DNA of 30,074 nucleotides from a virus: positions 1 through 30,074 of IMG/VR virus record IMGVR_UViG_3300035698_000695; one strand, given 5' to 3'. The position numbers were made by a program, and so were the translations under genes. Below are positions 21,704-29,817 of the stretch, in pieces (position 1 is the first letter of the stretch; every line of letters begins with the position of its first letter). The notes beneath the pieces are model-generated. The model was not told the DNA's origin and searched no databases. It worked only from the letters and a program-made list of their open reading frames with translations.

Positions 21704-23214
21704 TATCTATATCCAGCCCCCGTCTCGTCAATATCCAAGCGCGGTATCCCAAACTCCCAACGAGCGACAAGACCAATCACTTTGAGGAACACTTCTTTTC
21801 CTAAAACACCAGTTGTAGAAACCGGGTCATAGTATTCAAAAATCCCGTGGCTGTATAAGTCGTCAGTTGAGTGCTGCTTACTCAAGAACTCAAACTCAAC
21901 AGCGTCTTTTGCCTGAGTATCAGGAAACATATACCTGACAGCCATGTTCGTGTTGCCGTTCTTTAGTGTTAATGGGCCAGTCATAGCAAACACTGGTCCA
22001 TCAGGACGCACAAACTCTTGCTCGTGGTTCCATATTACTCCGGCGTCGCACACCATGATAGGTGAACGGGTAGCGCCACTGTCTACACCAGCGCTGCGTC
22101 TCAGAGACCCATAAGACCAGTGCCCCATGACGTAATTGAAAACTACGTAACTATCAACAGTGTCGCCATCTTTAGATTGATAATACCACCAAAGCTCTGA
22201 GTAGTCTGAGACTGTCATGGAAAAAATCTTAGACACTTGGTTTCTGTCCAGAGTGTCGTTGATGTGGTCCATTATGTCACATGGAAGGGGGCGAAGGGTG
22301 CCATCATACATCCAGAAGCTTCTAACTCCCAGCCACACGACCATCCTATCTGTAGTTACGACAGCGTTTTTATCAATCGGCCCGCACTTTGTGCCCACTG
22401 TCCTAAACCCGTAAACAAATGGCGCGCCTACATAGTCAGCACGTTGTGCGTCATTTTCTCCTAGTATGAGATACTGGCCTTGAACATTGTATACCCCAAT
22501 TAGGTTGCCAGTGCCAGACAGAGTTTTGCCGCCTGCAAAGTTTGAAATTGTGGCTGTCCACTCGGAGTTGTCTTCTCGGTCAGACCATTCAACTCTGCGC
22601 TGTCCTTCTGACGGGTCAACAATAGCCAAGACGATGCGCTCGTCTGTCACAATAAAATCTGTGATAGCAGACGGAGCACCTGCTATTGCTACAAGCTGCG
22701 TTCCTTGCGTGCTTTCGTACAGAGTGTCGCCAGTGAAGGACGCTAACAAGTCTTCTCCCCATGTGTCGAACGACCACCTAGAAACTGCAAGCGGGTCCGC
22801 GCCTTCTTGGTCGCGAGCCACTCCATATGCGCTTATTCCATATAGAGCAGCCCCGTAGCCAACACTTAAAGCGACATCATTCAAGCCACCAGCAAACTCA
22901 GAAGGGGTTATGTCTGACACCGCCCCTGCACCGTCTACATCGTAAACAGCGGAGTTAGACCCAAACGTTAGGCGTATGGTCCCATCGTTGTCTTTATAAG
23001 ACAGTGCGTCTCTTATAGTCTCAGTCGCAGGTTCGGCTGTCAGGCTACTAATCAACGAACTGGTAGCGTCTGTTCTGCGTTGCCACCCACCAATAGCGCG
23101 TAGAGAACCGTCGTGCCACCTAACTAGGTTAGCCTCGTACCAACGGCCACGAGAGTTGTAAGGCGTACCGTTCCTCACAACTCCGGGTTGAAGCTGTATG
23201 TCCGCGAGTCCCAT
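21703..23214 (-). CDS. tail hub / nozzle-like structural protein
   Basis: A 503-residue beta-rich protein beginning MGLADIQLQPGVVRNGTPYN, followed by RGRWYEANLVRWHDG near 22-36. This opening and the many repeated beta strands with conserved Trp and Gly (WSYGSLRRSAGV, MVVWLGVRSFWMYDG) fit the large tail hub or DNA-stabilisation proteins of P22-like and related podoviruses. The place between collar and spike genes agrees. The exact homologue is unknown. Confidence 0.55.
   Translation of the reverse strand: MGLADIQLQPGVVRNGTPYNSRGRWYEANLVRWHDGSLRAIGGWQRRTDATSSLISSLTAEPATETIRDALSYKDNDGTIRLTFGSNSAVYDVDGAGAVSDITPSEFAGGLNDVALSVGYGAALYGISAYGVARDQEGADPLAVSRWSFDTWGEDLLASFTGDTLYESTQGTQLVAIAGAPSAITDFIVTDERIVLAIVDPSEGQRRVEWSDREDNSEWTATISNFAGGKTLSGTGNLIGVYNVQGQYLILGENDAQRADYVGAPFVYGFRTVGTKCGPIDKNAVVTTDRMVVWLGVRSFWMYDGTLRPLPCDIMDHINDTLDRNQVSKIFSMTVSDYSELWWYYQSKDGDTVDSYVVFNYVMGHWSYGSLRRSAGVDSGATRSPIMVCDAGVIWNHEQEFVRPDGPVFAMTGPLTLKNGNTNMAVRYMFPDTQAKDAVEFEFLSKQHSTDDLYSHGIFEYYDPVSTTGVLGKEVFLKVIGLVARWEFGIPRLDIDETGAGYR
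22493..22506. repeat. dispersed palindrome copy 38
   Basis: ACCCCAATTAGGTT, read as NLIGV in the tail hub gene. Confidence 0.85.
23117..23130. repeat. dispersed palindrome copy 39
   Basis: CACCTAACTAGGTT, read as NLVRW near the hub N-terminus. Confidence 0.9.
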
Positions 23215-23217
23215 TGA

Positions 23218-23883
23218 TTAAGCAGCCCTTCTCCAGACGTAAACAGCGATGGAAGGCTGTACGTTGTTGTGGTCATCACCCGCACCTTTATCGCCGCTTT
23301 GAAACGCAGCGATATCCACGGTCACTTCGTGAGTATGCGCACCTTCTCCGCTAGTTGGGAAGACGTTAGCATCACCAGTGTTACCCTTCAAGCGGTAGTT
23401 TTCGGAACCGACGTTAGTTTCACGAGAGGCGAGCGTACCTGTAGCGCCACTCTCCGAGTTTTCGGCGTCTATAGTTGTAAAGTGAGTGTGGTCCCCAATA
23501 CTGCTTGTATTAACAGTTATAGCAGGAGGATTGACGTTGTGGAAGTGCTGAGGCATCTCATTTTGAAGGAGCCTGTGGACTTCGGAGCCTTGCTCTGATC
23601 CCGCTGTCCAATTGCTTTCGCCGTTGTCACCAACGCCTACGAGTGCCCGGCCAACAGCGTAAGCTTCCCATGTGCCGTACCCTAATTGGGTTGCAGGATT
23701 GATACCAGTTGAGTTCATAAAGATGCCACCAATAGGCACACGCTGTGCTTCAACTCTAGCTTCCAGATCTAGAAGCGCGGCATCAATAGCATCCCAATTT
23801 GCATTGAGAAGCCCACCCCATAAGTTATCGTCACTTCCAACTGTTGGTTTGTTGAAGTTGTAATTTGCTGTCAAGGCTACCAT
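23218..23883 (-). CDS. tail collar / short fibre protein with HxH motifs
   Basis: A 221-residue protein. The N-terminus (NYNFNKPTVGSDDNLWGGLL) is a virion-attachment segment; the C-terminal part carries three HxH motifs (113-115, 132-134, 183-185) and ends NNVQPSIAVYVWRRAA. HxH plus a terminal NxQP strand is the signature of phage collar domains in which histidines coordinate metal in a trimer. It may be a receptor-binding or baseplate protein. TAAGGA precedes the start. Confidence 0.7.
   Translation of the reverse strand: MVALTANYNFNKPTVGSDDNLWGGLLNANWDAIDAALLDLEARVEAQRVPIGGIFMNSTGINPATQLGYGTWEAYAVGRALVGVGDNGESNWTAGSEQGSEVHRLLQNEMPQHFHNVNPPAITVNTSSIGDHTHFTTIDAENSESGATGTLASRETNVGSENYRLKGNTGDANVFPTSGEGAHTHEVTVDIAAFQSGDKGAGDDHNNVQPSIAVYVWRRAA
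23679..23692. repeat. dispersed palindrome copy 40
   Basis: ACCCTAATTGGGTT, read as TQLGY in the collar protein. Confidence 0.85.
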
Positions 23884-23892
23884 TGTGTTTCC

Positions 23893-24705
23893 TTACCGCT
23901 TTCTAATTATACCAGCCCTACGGGGCAAAGGCTTTGATGAGTAGACACCGCGTTGCTTATTAAAAGCTGCGTCGTCATTCGCTGCCAGCAAGGCAGAAGT
24001 TTGCAGCTGCAACCAAGTTTGTAGTCTCATATCCTCGCGGAGAAACGGCGCTGAGTGCTTGGCTACTGTGTAAGTGTACAAATCCAGATACTCCTCTGTG
24101 AGGAACGACTGATCTGTTGCCCTAAAGTCTGGAATTTTGAAACTGTAATCTACAATAATAGAAATTGTCTCAGTGAGTTTTGCGACACTTTCGGCAACAT
24201 CAGCAGAAGGTACTTGAACCCATTGGCTGCTGTCTTCATCGACTACCCAGACGTAGATGCCCGGCGAGGAAAAAACGCGATACCATATATCACCCTCATT
24301 AGGTGATGCAGGCGGGGTCGGGCCAGTCTTATAGGCTGTTTCAGGCATAGGACCGCATAGAAGCAAGTCCTTGCCTTCAATTGAGTAAACAGGTTGCCAG
24401 CTCTTTGACCCTGTAGCACCCCTTAAAGCGTAGAGCCTTGCTGGGGACAGGTACTTAAATTCGCCGTACTTGCTATTGTAGCTTGAGACACCACGGATGG
24501 AGTAGTAATCAACAGGGAGTGGGAGTCTTGACGAGGTTGCAGGAAGCACAAAAGAAGCGTGCCTTTCTTCCACATGTAGAGTTCTTTGTAAGTCATGGTT
24601 TGCCTGTGTTATAATGTTGTCGAGGTTTGCTCCAAGCTTCGCATCGTTGACCTTCCACAAAGTGTCAACGATGTAAGTCTTGAACTCATCGTAGGTCATG
24701 CCCAT
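23893..24705 (-). CDS. head-tail adaptor protein
   Basis: A 270-residue protein starting MGMTYDEFKTYIVDTLWKVN. The N-terminal helices (ANLDNIITQANHDLQRTLHV) followed by LPLPVDYYSIRGV and a C-terminal helical bundle (YTYTVAKHSAPFLREDMRLQ) match phage adaptor proteins that bind under the portal. Residues ~130-165 form an inserted proline-rich and beta segment (GPTPPASPNEGDIWYRV) typical of small structural decorations. GGAGAGAAGGG stands before ATG 24705; the frame is open to 24807 but lacks support there. Confidence 0.65.
   Translation of the reverse strand: MGMTYDEFKTYIVDTLWKVNDAKLGANLDNIITQANHDLQRTLHVEERHASFVLPATSSRLPLPVDYYSIRGVSSYNSKYGEFKYLSPARLYALRGATGSKSWQPVYSIEGKDLLLCGPMPETAYKTGPTPPASPNEGDIWYRVFSSPGIYVWVVDEDSSQWVQVPSADVAESVAKLTETISIIVDYSFKIPDFRATDQSFLTEEYLDLYTYTVAKHSAPFLREDMRLQTWLQLQTSALLAANDDAAFNKQRGVYSSKPLPRRAGIIRKR
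24292..24305. repeat. dispersed palindrome copy 41
   Basis: ACCCTCATTAGGTG, read as SPNEG in the adaptor insertion. Confidence 0.85.
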
Positions 24706-24940
24706 GAAAAACCCTTCTCTCCATTGGTGCTTTGTAGTTTTTAAACTCACCAGACTGCAACTTTTTCTTGGCGTAAGCTGCAAACTCTTTTGTACCAACT
24801 GCGGCACCGCACTCTTTAGCCCAATTTTGGGCGGTCAGCGGATCGACCGATCCTAAATAGAGGCGACCTGTCTTTGAACGCTCTGGGTTTACAATTTCAC
24901 CCCGGAGTTTGACCCCATTAAAAATGGGGTCAACCTCCAT
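24686..24940 (-). CDS. small structural-region protein, start uncertain
   Basis: An 84-residue basic protein from ATG 24940 (MEVDPIFNGVKL to VFHGHDLR). The frame stays open to 25150, which would overlap the upstream gene by 203 bases; another ATG at 25003 would overlap by 56. ATG 24940 leaves a 7-base gap and is preferred, although its ribosome binding site is weak. The first codons carry a perfect hairpin (24909-24933). Unknown function, perhaps a head protein. Confidence 0.5.
   Translation of the reverse strand: MEVDPIFNGVKLRGEIVNPERSKTGRLYLGSVDPLTAQNWAKECGAAVGTKEFAAYAKKKLQSGEFKNYKAPMERRVFHGHDLR
24909..24933. repeat. perfect 11-bp inverted repeat inside a gene
   Basis: TTGACCCCATT and AATGGGGTCAA pair perfectly around AAA. 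It lies just after the likely start codon at 24940 on the leftward strand, where it could hinder translation or end transcription between head and tail genes. On the leftward transcript no clear U-run follows. Confidence 0.6.
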
Positions 24941-24947
24941 TGTGCGC

Positions 24948-25316
24948 TCAAAGCTTAGCTGCCCGTCCTGACTTAGCCACGCGCGACTTCGCTTCTTGAA
25001 CATTGTTCGTTCCAGATACGACTCCAAGAGCTGCGTCTCTCGGCCCTTCAAGGGTATTCCCAACGCCCGCTTCTGGTGGACTATTTTCATTGGGTCCACC
25101 TTCATCGCCAAAGGGGAGTTGGGGCTCGAAGTCAGGTAATTCGACATCAATCAGACCTTTTTTCATGAGGAACTCGGCTTGCTCCTTGTTCAGAGATACA
25201 GTGTCGCCACCGTTGAGCATTTTGCCGGAGCCGTTTGGATCGCCCATACGTGCTTTTTGTGATAGTGTGAAGTAACGCATAGTGTCAGTAAGTGCCGCTT
25301 TTGGAAAACGAGCCAT
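24948..25316 (-). CDS. small head-region hypothetical protein
   Basis: A 122-residue protein directly after the major capsid gene. Residues 35-62 (GDTVSLNKEQAEFLMKKGLI) look like a small folded unit often found in phage head proteins, followed by a Pro/Gly-rich acidic part and a basic tail (AKSRVAKSGRAAKL). AAAGGA precedes the ATG. It may be a head decoration or head-tail protein, from position only. Confidence 0.55.
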   Translation of the reverse strand: MARFPKAALTDTMRYFTLSQKARMGDPNGSGKMLNGGDTVSLNKEQAEFLMKKGLIDVELPDFEPQLPFGDEGGPNENSPPEAGVGNTLEGPRDAALGVVSGTNNVQEAKSRVAKSGRAAKL

Positions 25317-25341
25317 GCTAGTATCCTTTTACCAGTTGTGG

Positions 25342-25365
25342 AAGACGGGCTGTAAGGCCCGTCTT
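25342..25365 (-). terminator. terminator-like hairpin after the capsid gene
   Basis: AAGACGGGC (25342-25350) and GCCCGTCTT (25357-25365) pair perfectly around six bases. It lies between the capsid stop and the next start, where partial termination would keep capsid transcripts abundant. The stem is strong but no long T-run follows on either strand. Confidence 0.6.
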
Positions 25366-25373
25366 GTTAGTGC

Positions 25374-25387
25374 AACCTAACTAGGTT
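25374..25387. repeat. dispersed palindrome copy 42
   Basis: AACCTAACTAGGTT overlaps the TAA stop of the capsid gene, 8 bases from the terminator hairpin. Confidence 0.9.
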
Positions 25388-26393
25388 AGGCGGCTGCGTT
25401 AGTGGTATCTGTGTAGATACCGTGCGCTGCTTCGTTATCGACTTGAAGACCGTACTCACTCCAGACGAGGGTTTTGAGAGAGTGTCCAGTTTCAGCGAGT
25501 GGCTTCCTCTGCACGGGGTCGAGCCACGCCATCTTGAGGTACTCAGGATCAAGAATGTAGATTGCGTAGTTGTCGTCATCAGTCGCAGCGTTGAGCGTTG
25601 GTTGGAAACGGTTTGGAACAACCGTCAAATCACCAAAGTCACTTTCATAAAAGTCCACGGAGGCGACGAGAGTTTTGTCAACCGTGTCCTTATACTTGGT
25701 AGCGTAACCAGTGAAAGTCTTTGAAATGACGCGCTTGTTGCCACCATTGACCATCACAACACTCGGTTCGGCACCTGAGGTCCAGCAAGCTTCGATTACG
25801 TCATTGAAGACGTCTTCGTCGATTGCAGCAGGGGTTGTACCGTCACCCCATGCATCGTCAGGATAACCATTAGTGGTGCCACTAAGGGTCGGAGCAGTAG
25901 CCCCAGCCGCGCCATTCGCATTTGTACGAAGAAACGCTGGAAGCCCGGCTGTCTGACGAGCAGTCTCAGAAACGCCCAGGATAGCCGGCACGTTGCTCAG
26001 GAGCATGACTTCCATGTCACGCTTCATTTCCTTCATCTTCAAGACAACCTGAGTATCCATACGTTGAATATTGTTTGCAGCGCCATCAGATGCTTCGCTT
26101 GTCTGTGAAACCTGTGCAACTTTGTCGGAGATTTGACAGATGTTGTATAGGCGCTCGCCCAACGTACCAGCGTCGGTACCAACATTGTCATCGCCTTCAG
26201 GAACCCGGTTCGAAGATGATGGTGCTGCAAGTTCGACTACCGGCCAATCGTACTGCTTCTGCGTGACGTTACGCGTACCTGCCAAAGTTTGGAAGGGGAC
26301 TTCTTCCGGTGAGATCATCGAGTAAGCCTCTTGAAGGTCTTCCCGAAGTGTCGAGACATCATAGGTCTCTACTGTGTTTGCAGTAACTGACAT
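25386..26393 (-). CDS. major capsid protein (SU10/DUF5309 type)
   Basis: A 335-residue protein of HK97 fold, most like the SU10 major head protein family. The opening (TYDVSTLREDLQEAYSMISP, EEVPFQTLAGTRN) with an E-loop-like segment near 40-80 (QYDWPVVELAAPS) and a C-terminal strand pair (NYAIYILDPEYLKMAWL, LVWSEYGLQVDNEAAHG) is characteristic of this family. Scaffold and portal lie upstream in the expected order. The ribosome binding site GAGGTT is part of palindrome copy 26399-26412, 6 bases before the ATG, and the stop lies in another copy at 25374. Confidence 0.85.
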   Translation of the reverse strand: MSVTANTVETYDVSTLREDLQEAYSMISPEEVPFQTLAGTRNVTQKQYDWPVVELAAPSSSNRVPEGDDNVGTDAGTLGERLYNICQISDKVAQVSQTSEASDGAANNIQRMDTQVVLKMKEMKRDMEVMLLSNVPAILGVSETARQTAGLPAFLRTNANGAAGATAPTLSGTTNGYPDDAWGDGTTPAAIDEDVFNDVIEACWTSGAEPSVVMVNGGNKRVISKTFTGYATKYKDTVDKTLVASVDFYESDFGDLTVVPNRFQPTLNAATDDDNYAIYILDPEYLKMAWLDPVQRKPLAETGHSLKTLVWSEYGLQVDNEAAHGIYTDTTNAAA

Positions 26394-26398
26394 AGTGC

Positions 26399-26412
26399 AA
26401 CCTCTTTAGGTT
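26399..26412. repeat. dispersed palindrome copy 43
   Basis: AACCTCTTTAGGTT; on the leftward strand it gives the scaffold TAA stop and the capsid GAGGTT ribosome binding site. Confidence 0.85.
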
Positions 26413-27506
26413 GGAGAACGGCGCGCGGTGAGAAAAGCGGCTACATCATCCGTTTTGCCAGTCGTTTTAGCGCGTTGTTTAACGACTTTGACCTGCTTAG
26501 TTTGAGCAGAGGCGCGACGGGACGCGGTTGTGCCTTTTGAGCGCAATACGCGTGGGCCTGTTTTTGCTGTTGTCTTGAGGATATCTAGCCTTTCAGTTGT
26601 TTCAGTTGTAGTGCTCTGCGCTTTCAACTTGCGATACTGAGCTGCATCATACGCCATCTGGAATAGACGGTGGTCTGCGGCACCAGTGTTCAATTCGTCA
26701 GCAGAGAAACCATAGTGTTCAGCACTGTTAGCAATGTCAGTGAAAACACCCTGCTTTTTTCCATCGACTTTCAAGTCTGGCAGCTTTTCCGTGAGGCGCG
26801 AAATTTCGTATGCCTTACGCTGTTCAATAAACTCCTTTTGTTGTTGTGAATGTCCATCAAGAGCGCCTATGACGGCTTCCCGTGATTCTTTGATCCGATC
26901 TTGATCTTGATTGTATGCGTCAAGATGCCGGATGTATTGAGCGGGGTTTGACTCCTTCATGGCAATGTCTGGCTTAGAGACTAGCTCTTGGCTTAACACT
27001 CCATCCAGTGCCTTGACAACTTCTGTCATACCAGAGCGAAACTGCTCGCTCTCACGAAGCGCAGAATTGCGGGTCTCCATGACTTCTTGATGGGCGGCTG
27101 CGGTCTCTTGGACCTTGGCCGCAATGGTGTCATCAGCGAGGTAAACTTGCTGCAACTCTTTCAGACTGATCGGCTTATCAACGCCTTCAAACTCAAAAAG
27201 AGTATCTTCGTCAATATCGAAACCGCCTTCTGACTCCGCTTCTTCGTCGGTGTCTTCGGTGCCTTCGGTGTCTTCGGTGTCTTCGACTTCTTCTACTTCA
27301 TCATCGGTTTCTAGGCTTTCGACCTGTTCTTCGACAATCCCTTCTTGTTCGTCATCCGCGTCATCCATAATGATATCATCGGCTTCCTCTTGCTCATCCG
27401 TAACCTCATTAGGTTGGTCAAGCGCAGTTTGCCGATTGGACGCCATGATTGCTGCAATCTCATTAAGAGATTTGCCAACTGGCTGCGGTGTTGTCGGTCT
27501 AGTCAT
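26406..27506 (-). CDS. scaffolding protein
   Basis: A 366-residue protein located between portal and capsid genes. Residues 35-95 are extremely acidic and repetitive (EDTEDTEGTEDTDEE); 100-300 are helical with coiled-coil character (EVMETRNSALRESEQFRSG, ALDGHSQQQKEFIEQRKAYE); the last 50 residues are strongly basic (RVLRSKGTTASRRAS). An acidic-helical protein with a basic C-terminus that binds capsid protein is the standard scaffold design. It guides capsid assembly and leaves or is degraded. The stop is in palindrome copy 26399-26412. Confidence 0.75.
   Translation of the reverse strand: MTRPTTPQPVGKSLNEIAAIMASNRQTALDQPNEVTDEQEEADDIIMDDADDEQEGIVEEQVESLETDDEVEEVEDTEDTEGTEDTDEEAESEGGFDIDEDTLFEFEGVDKPISLKELQQVYLADDTIAAKVQETAAAHQEVMETRNSALRESEQFRSGMTEVVKALDGVLSQELVSKPDIAMKESNPAQYIRHLDAYNQDQDRIKESREAVIGALDGHSQQQKEFIEQRKAYEISRLTEKLPDLKVDGKKQGVFTDIANSAEHYGFSADELNTGAADHRLFQMAYDAAQYRKLKAQSTTTETTERLDILKTTAKTGPRVLRSKGTTASRRASAQTKQVKVVKQRAKTTGKTDDVAAFLTARRSPT
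27253..27288 (-). repeat. four 9-bp tandem repeats
   Basis: Units GTCTTCGGT or close variants at 27253, 27262, 27271 and 27280 encode Glu-Asp-Thr-like triplets in the acidic part of the scaffold. Slippage is a likely origin. Confidence 0.8.
27402..27415. repeat. dispersed palindrome copy 44
   Basis: AACCTCATTAGGTT, read as QPNEV near the scaffold N-terminus. Confidence 0.9.
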
Positions 27507-27726
27507 CGTTTGTGCCTCCTAGCATCTGGATGTACTCTGCAAAATCACTCACTGCTCTGTGTTCAGTGTGCGCTTTCATAACGTCTTTTGGGTCACTGGC
27601 GTCCATTGTCTCCTCCTTGAGGTTGGCTAGGTGGACTTCCAGCAGGAGCCTGAGGTCGCCGTTGTGAACTAAACGCCGGGCTGCTTCCGTTAGCGGCTTT
27701 GGATACGCGCGCCGATGATTGGTCAT
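27499..27726 (-). CDS. small head-region protein overlapping the portal gene
   Basis: A 75-residue protein. Residues 14-40 (EAARRLVHNGDLRLLLEVHLANLKEE cut short: NGDLRLLLEVHLANL) followed by AHTEHRAVSDFAEYI recall small helical proteins found after portal genes in many phages. From ATG 27726 it overlaps the portal gene by 134 bases. A later ATG at 27606 has a near-perfect AAGGAGG six bases upstream and would give only 35 residues. The conserved-looking N-terminal half favours the long form, but both starts may be used. It overlaps the scaffold start by 8 bases. Confidence 0.5.
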   Translation of the reverse strand: MTNHRRAYPKPLTEAARRLVHNGDLRLLLEVHLANLKEETMDASDPKDVMKAHTEHRAVSDFAEYIQMLGGTNDD

Positions 27727-29812
27727 TTGTTTCTTGCTCCCGTATTACTTCTGCTTCTCGCGCTTGTTGTTGCACTTCAGCTAAGCTGACAACGCGGTCA
27801 AGAGCTTGCTTGTCCCTTTTGATGTCAACGTCTTCTGCGGCTTTTGCAGCTTCGAACGCAAGACGCCGGTCTGCCCTCTGAGCTTGGTTAGTCTCTTTGA
27901 GAACCTCGACTTTGCGCTTCGATTGTTCAATTTCCATGTACGCTTTTGAGGGGTCCATAGGACGATTTTGTTCTTGGAGCTTAGACATTTCTTGCTCTTT
28001 AGCAGCTTTAGCGCGGGCGTACTCGGCTTCGACCTCAGGTGTTATAATGTTGAAGTACCGTTCGACATTATACAAAGAGTTAGACTCAAGCAAGTCTTCC
28101 AGAGTATTGTAAACTTGCGACAAGGAAGTGAATGGGTTATTAGGACCAAACATTTCCATGTACTGCTCTTGTTTTTGCAACACAAAAGTTAGCGCTGCCT
28201 GCTTCTGCATCGGTGAGGCAGTGCCAAGACCCACGTTCGGCATAGCGACCGCATTTGGATCGAACATCTTGGTGTCAACAGGAATGACTTTACCCTTAGT
28301 CACCATGAGTTGACGTGGTGCCATGTGCTGTACTGACAGTCTTAGAAGGGTCTTGAACAACCTAATTAGGCCACTCTCAACGATGTTCCGCACCATCAAC
28401 TCAGTCTGGCCTTGGCTGGTCATGATAGTGTTCATAACAGCTTGTTTGTCTGTCGATTGCATAGCGTCAGGGTCAAGCCCTTGCGCAGCCTTAGTCACAC
28501 CTACCTTGTTCTGAGTGTCTTGGTCAAGATACTGCATGATCCCAAGAGTGCCTTGCCCGATGAACGGTATTTGCATAACTTGTAGTGTGTCACCTGCACG
28601 CTTGCGGATAGGGGCGTTAAGCGCAGGGTTCATCAAGTCATCAAAGTTGGTTTTCTGAGGGTCAGCAGCAATTTTTACGTCGTTGGCAGCATGGGCATTA
28701 TCCAACATCGCTCTAAGAAGTGACGTGGAAGCATCCTGCTCATTGACTGTTAGATCAGCAATAGAGTGCCCGACTGAGCTGCCGGGAATAGGTATAGGAA
28801 AAATTATTGAAAACGGGCTGTCCTCAATTTCTGCGTGGTCGAGGTACTTGTAAGACGACCCACCGAAGTAAAAGCGGTACGTCTGTGTCCTACCTGTACC
28901 TTTAAGGTCATAAGATACATAAGCCTCTGTTAGCAAAAACTTGTGTTTGAGGACATCAACAGAGTCGTCGTCTTTGTGGTCAGGCTTCATATACCCACGA
29001 CGACGCCTTGAGGACTCACTATGGTTATCCAATTCCGGGTCGTGCGCATCAAGCTTTAACCAGTCTGAACAGTCTAGCCCCATAGAAATGGCTTCGTCAA
29101 CTGTAACAATGTGACGCTGCCCATGGACACCTTGGCGCAGTGCCTGCTCTACACTTGAGCAATGCCCAGACATGAAAAACTCGTAGTTCGGTACGTATTC
29201 GATTACGATACGTCCGTTCTCGGCCCGTCTGTTGCCGCTCACATCGTACAGCTCGACTTTGTAACCTAATTCGGTTGTGTCGCACAGTTCAATGGCGTCA
29301 ATTTCGACCATAGGGTCTTCTGCCAACTCTTTTGCGGTGTCGAACGGTACTTTTGTCATCTTGAAGTACGTTCCTAGTGGGTCTTCCTCCCAGAAACATT
29401 TCAAAATACCTCGCTTTAGTTTAAGCGCTTCAAGGATACTGAAGTACAGCTGCATATACCCATCGTTTTTGTAAAACAATGAGGTTGCGTATTCTGACTG
29501 CTGCTCCAACCACGCAGCGTGGTGGACAGAAGACGGTGCATAAATAACTGGTTTACGCGAATGCAAGAGAGTTCGCATTACGGATGGCATAGTGTTACGT
29601 ATAGCGTCGCGCACTTCTGTTTTAACGACTACAGACCGCCCATCATAGTCTTCCAGCTCTGTACCACCATTGTAATACAGTTCGGCAAGGCTCCACTCCG
29701 GCTCCAAGGTCTCATCTTGGAAGTCGATAGCGTCTTCAATTAGTTCAACGATTTCAGGCGTTGCGGCCTTTACCGTTATACCCGCCTTTGTGCGATCTGT
29801 TTTCTTGGACAC
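27593..29812 (-). CDS. portal protein
   Basis: A 739-residue protein, the size of P22- and SU10-like portals. The N-terminal third (EWSLAELYYNGG, RSVVVKTEVRDAIRNTMPSV) and the crown-side segment (NTIMTSQGQTELMVRNIVES) are typical, and the C-terminal 150 residues are helical and charged, ending in a Pro/Ser-rich tail. It forms the dodecameric DNA gate of the head. The start codon is GTG at 29812; AGGTGAC from palindrome copy 29818-29831 is its ribosome binding site. The large terminase would be expected to the right, outside the window. Confidence 0.8.
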   Translation of the reverse strand: MSKKTDRTKAGITVKAATPEIVELIEDAIDFQDETLEPEWSLAELYYNGGTELEDYDGRSVVVKTEVRDAIRNTMPSVMRTLLHSRKPVIYAPSSVHHAAWLEQQSEYATSLFYKNDGYMQLYFSILEALKLKRGILKCFWEEDPLGTYFKMTKVPFDTAKELAEDPMVEIDAIELCDTTELGYKVELYDVSGNRRAENGRIVIEYVPNYEFFMSGHCSSVEQALRQGVHGQRHIVTVDEAISMGLDCSDWLKLDAHDPELDNHSESSRRRRGYMKPDHKDDDSVDVLKHKFLLTEAYVSYDLKGTGRTQTYRFYFGGSSYKYLDHAEIEDSPFSIIFPIPIPGSSVGHSIADLTVNEQDASTSLLRAMLDNAHAANDVKIAADPQKTNFDDLMNPALNAPIRKRAGDTLQVMQIPFIGQGTLGIMQYLDQDTQNKVGVTKAAQGLDPDAMQSTDKQAVMNTIMTSQGQTELMVRNIVESGLIRLFKTLLRLSVQHMAPRQLMVTKGKVIPVDTKMFDPNAVAMPNVGLGTASPMQKQAALTFVLQKQEQYMEMFGPNNPFTSLSQVYNTLEDLLESNSLYNVERYFNIITPEVEAEYARAKAAKEQEMSKLQEQNRPMDPSKAYMEIEQSKRKVEVLKETNQAQRADRRLAFEAAKAAEDVDIKRDKQALDRVVSLAEVQQQAREAEVIREQETNDQSSARVSKAANGSSPAFSSQRRPQAPAGSPPSQPQGGDNGRQ
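28359..28372. repeat. dispersed palindrome copy 45
   Basis: AACCTAATTAGGCC, read as GLIRL in the portal. Confidence 0.9.
29263..29276. repeat. dispersed palindrome copy 46
   Basis: AACCTAATTCGGTT, read as TELGY in the portal. Confidence 0.85.
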
Positions 29813-29817
29813 GTTGT

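Noticed and set aside
24941-25150. N-terminal extension of the gene ending at 24686
   Set aside because: Would overlap the upstream gene by about 200 bases in another frame; no ribosome binding site is seen at 25150.
27609-27625. CTCCTTGAGGTT as another palindrome copy
   Set aside because: CC and GG are only four bases apart, so the frame differs from the dispersed motif.
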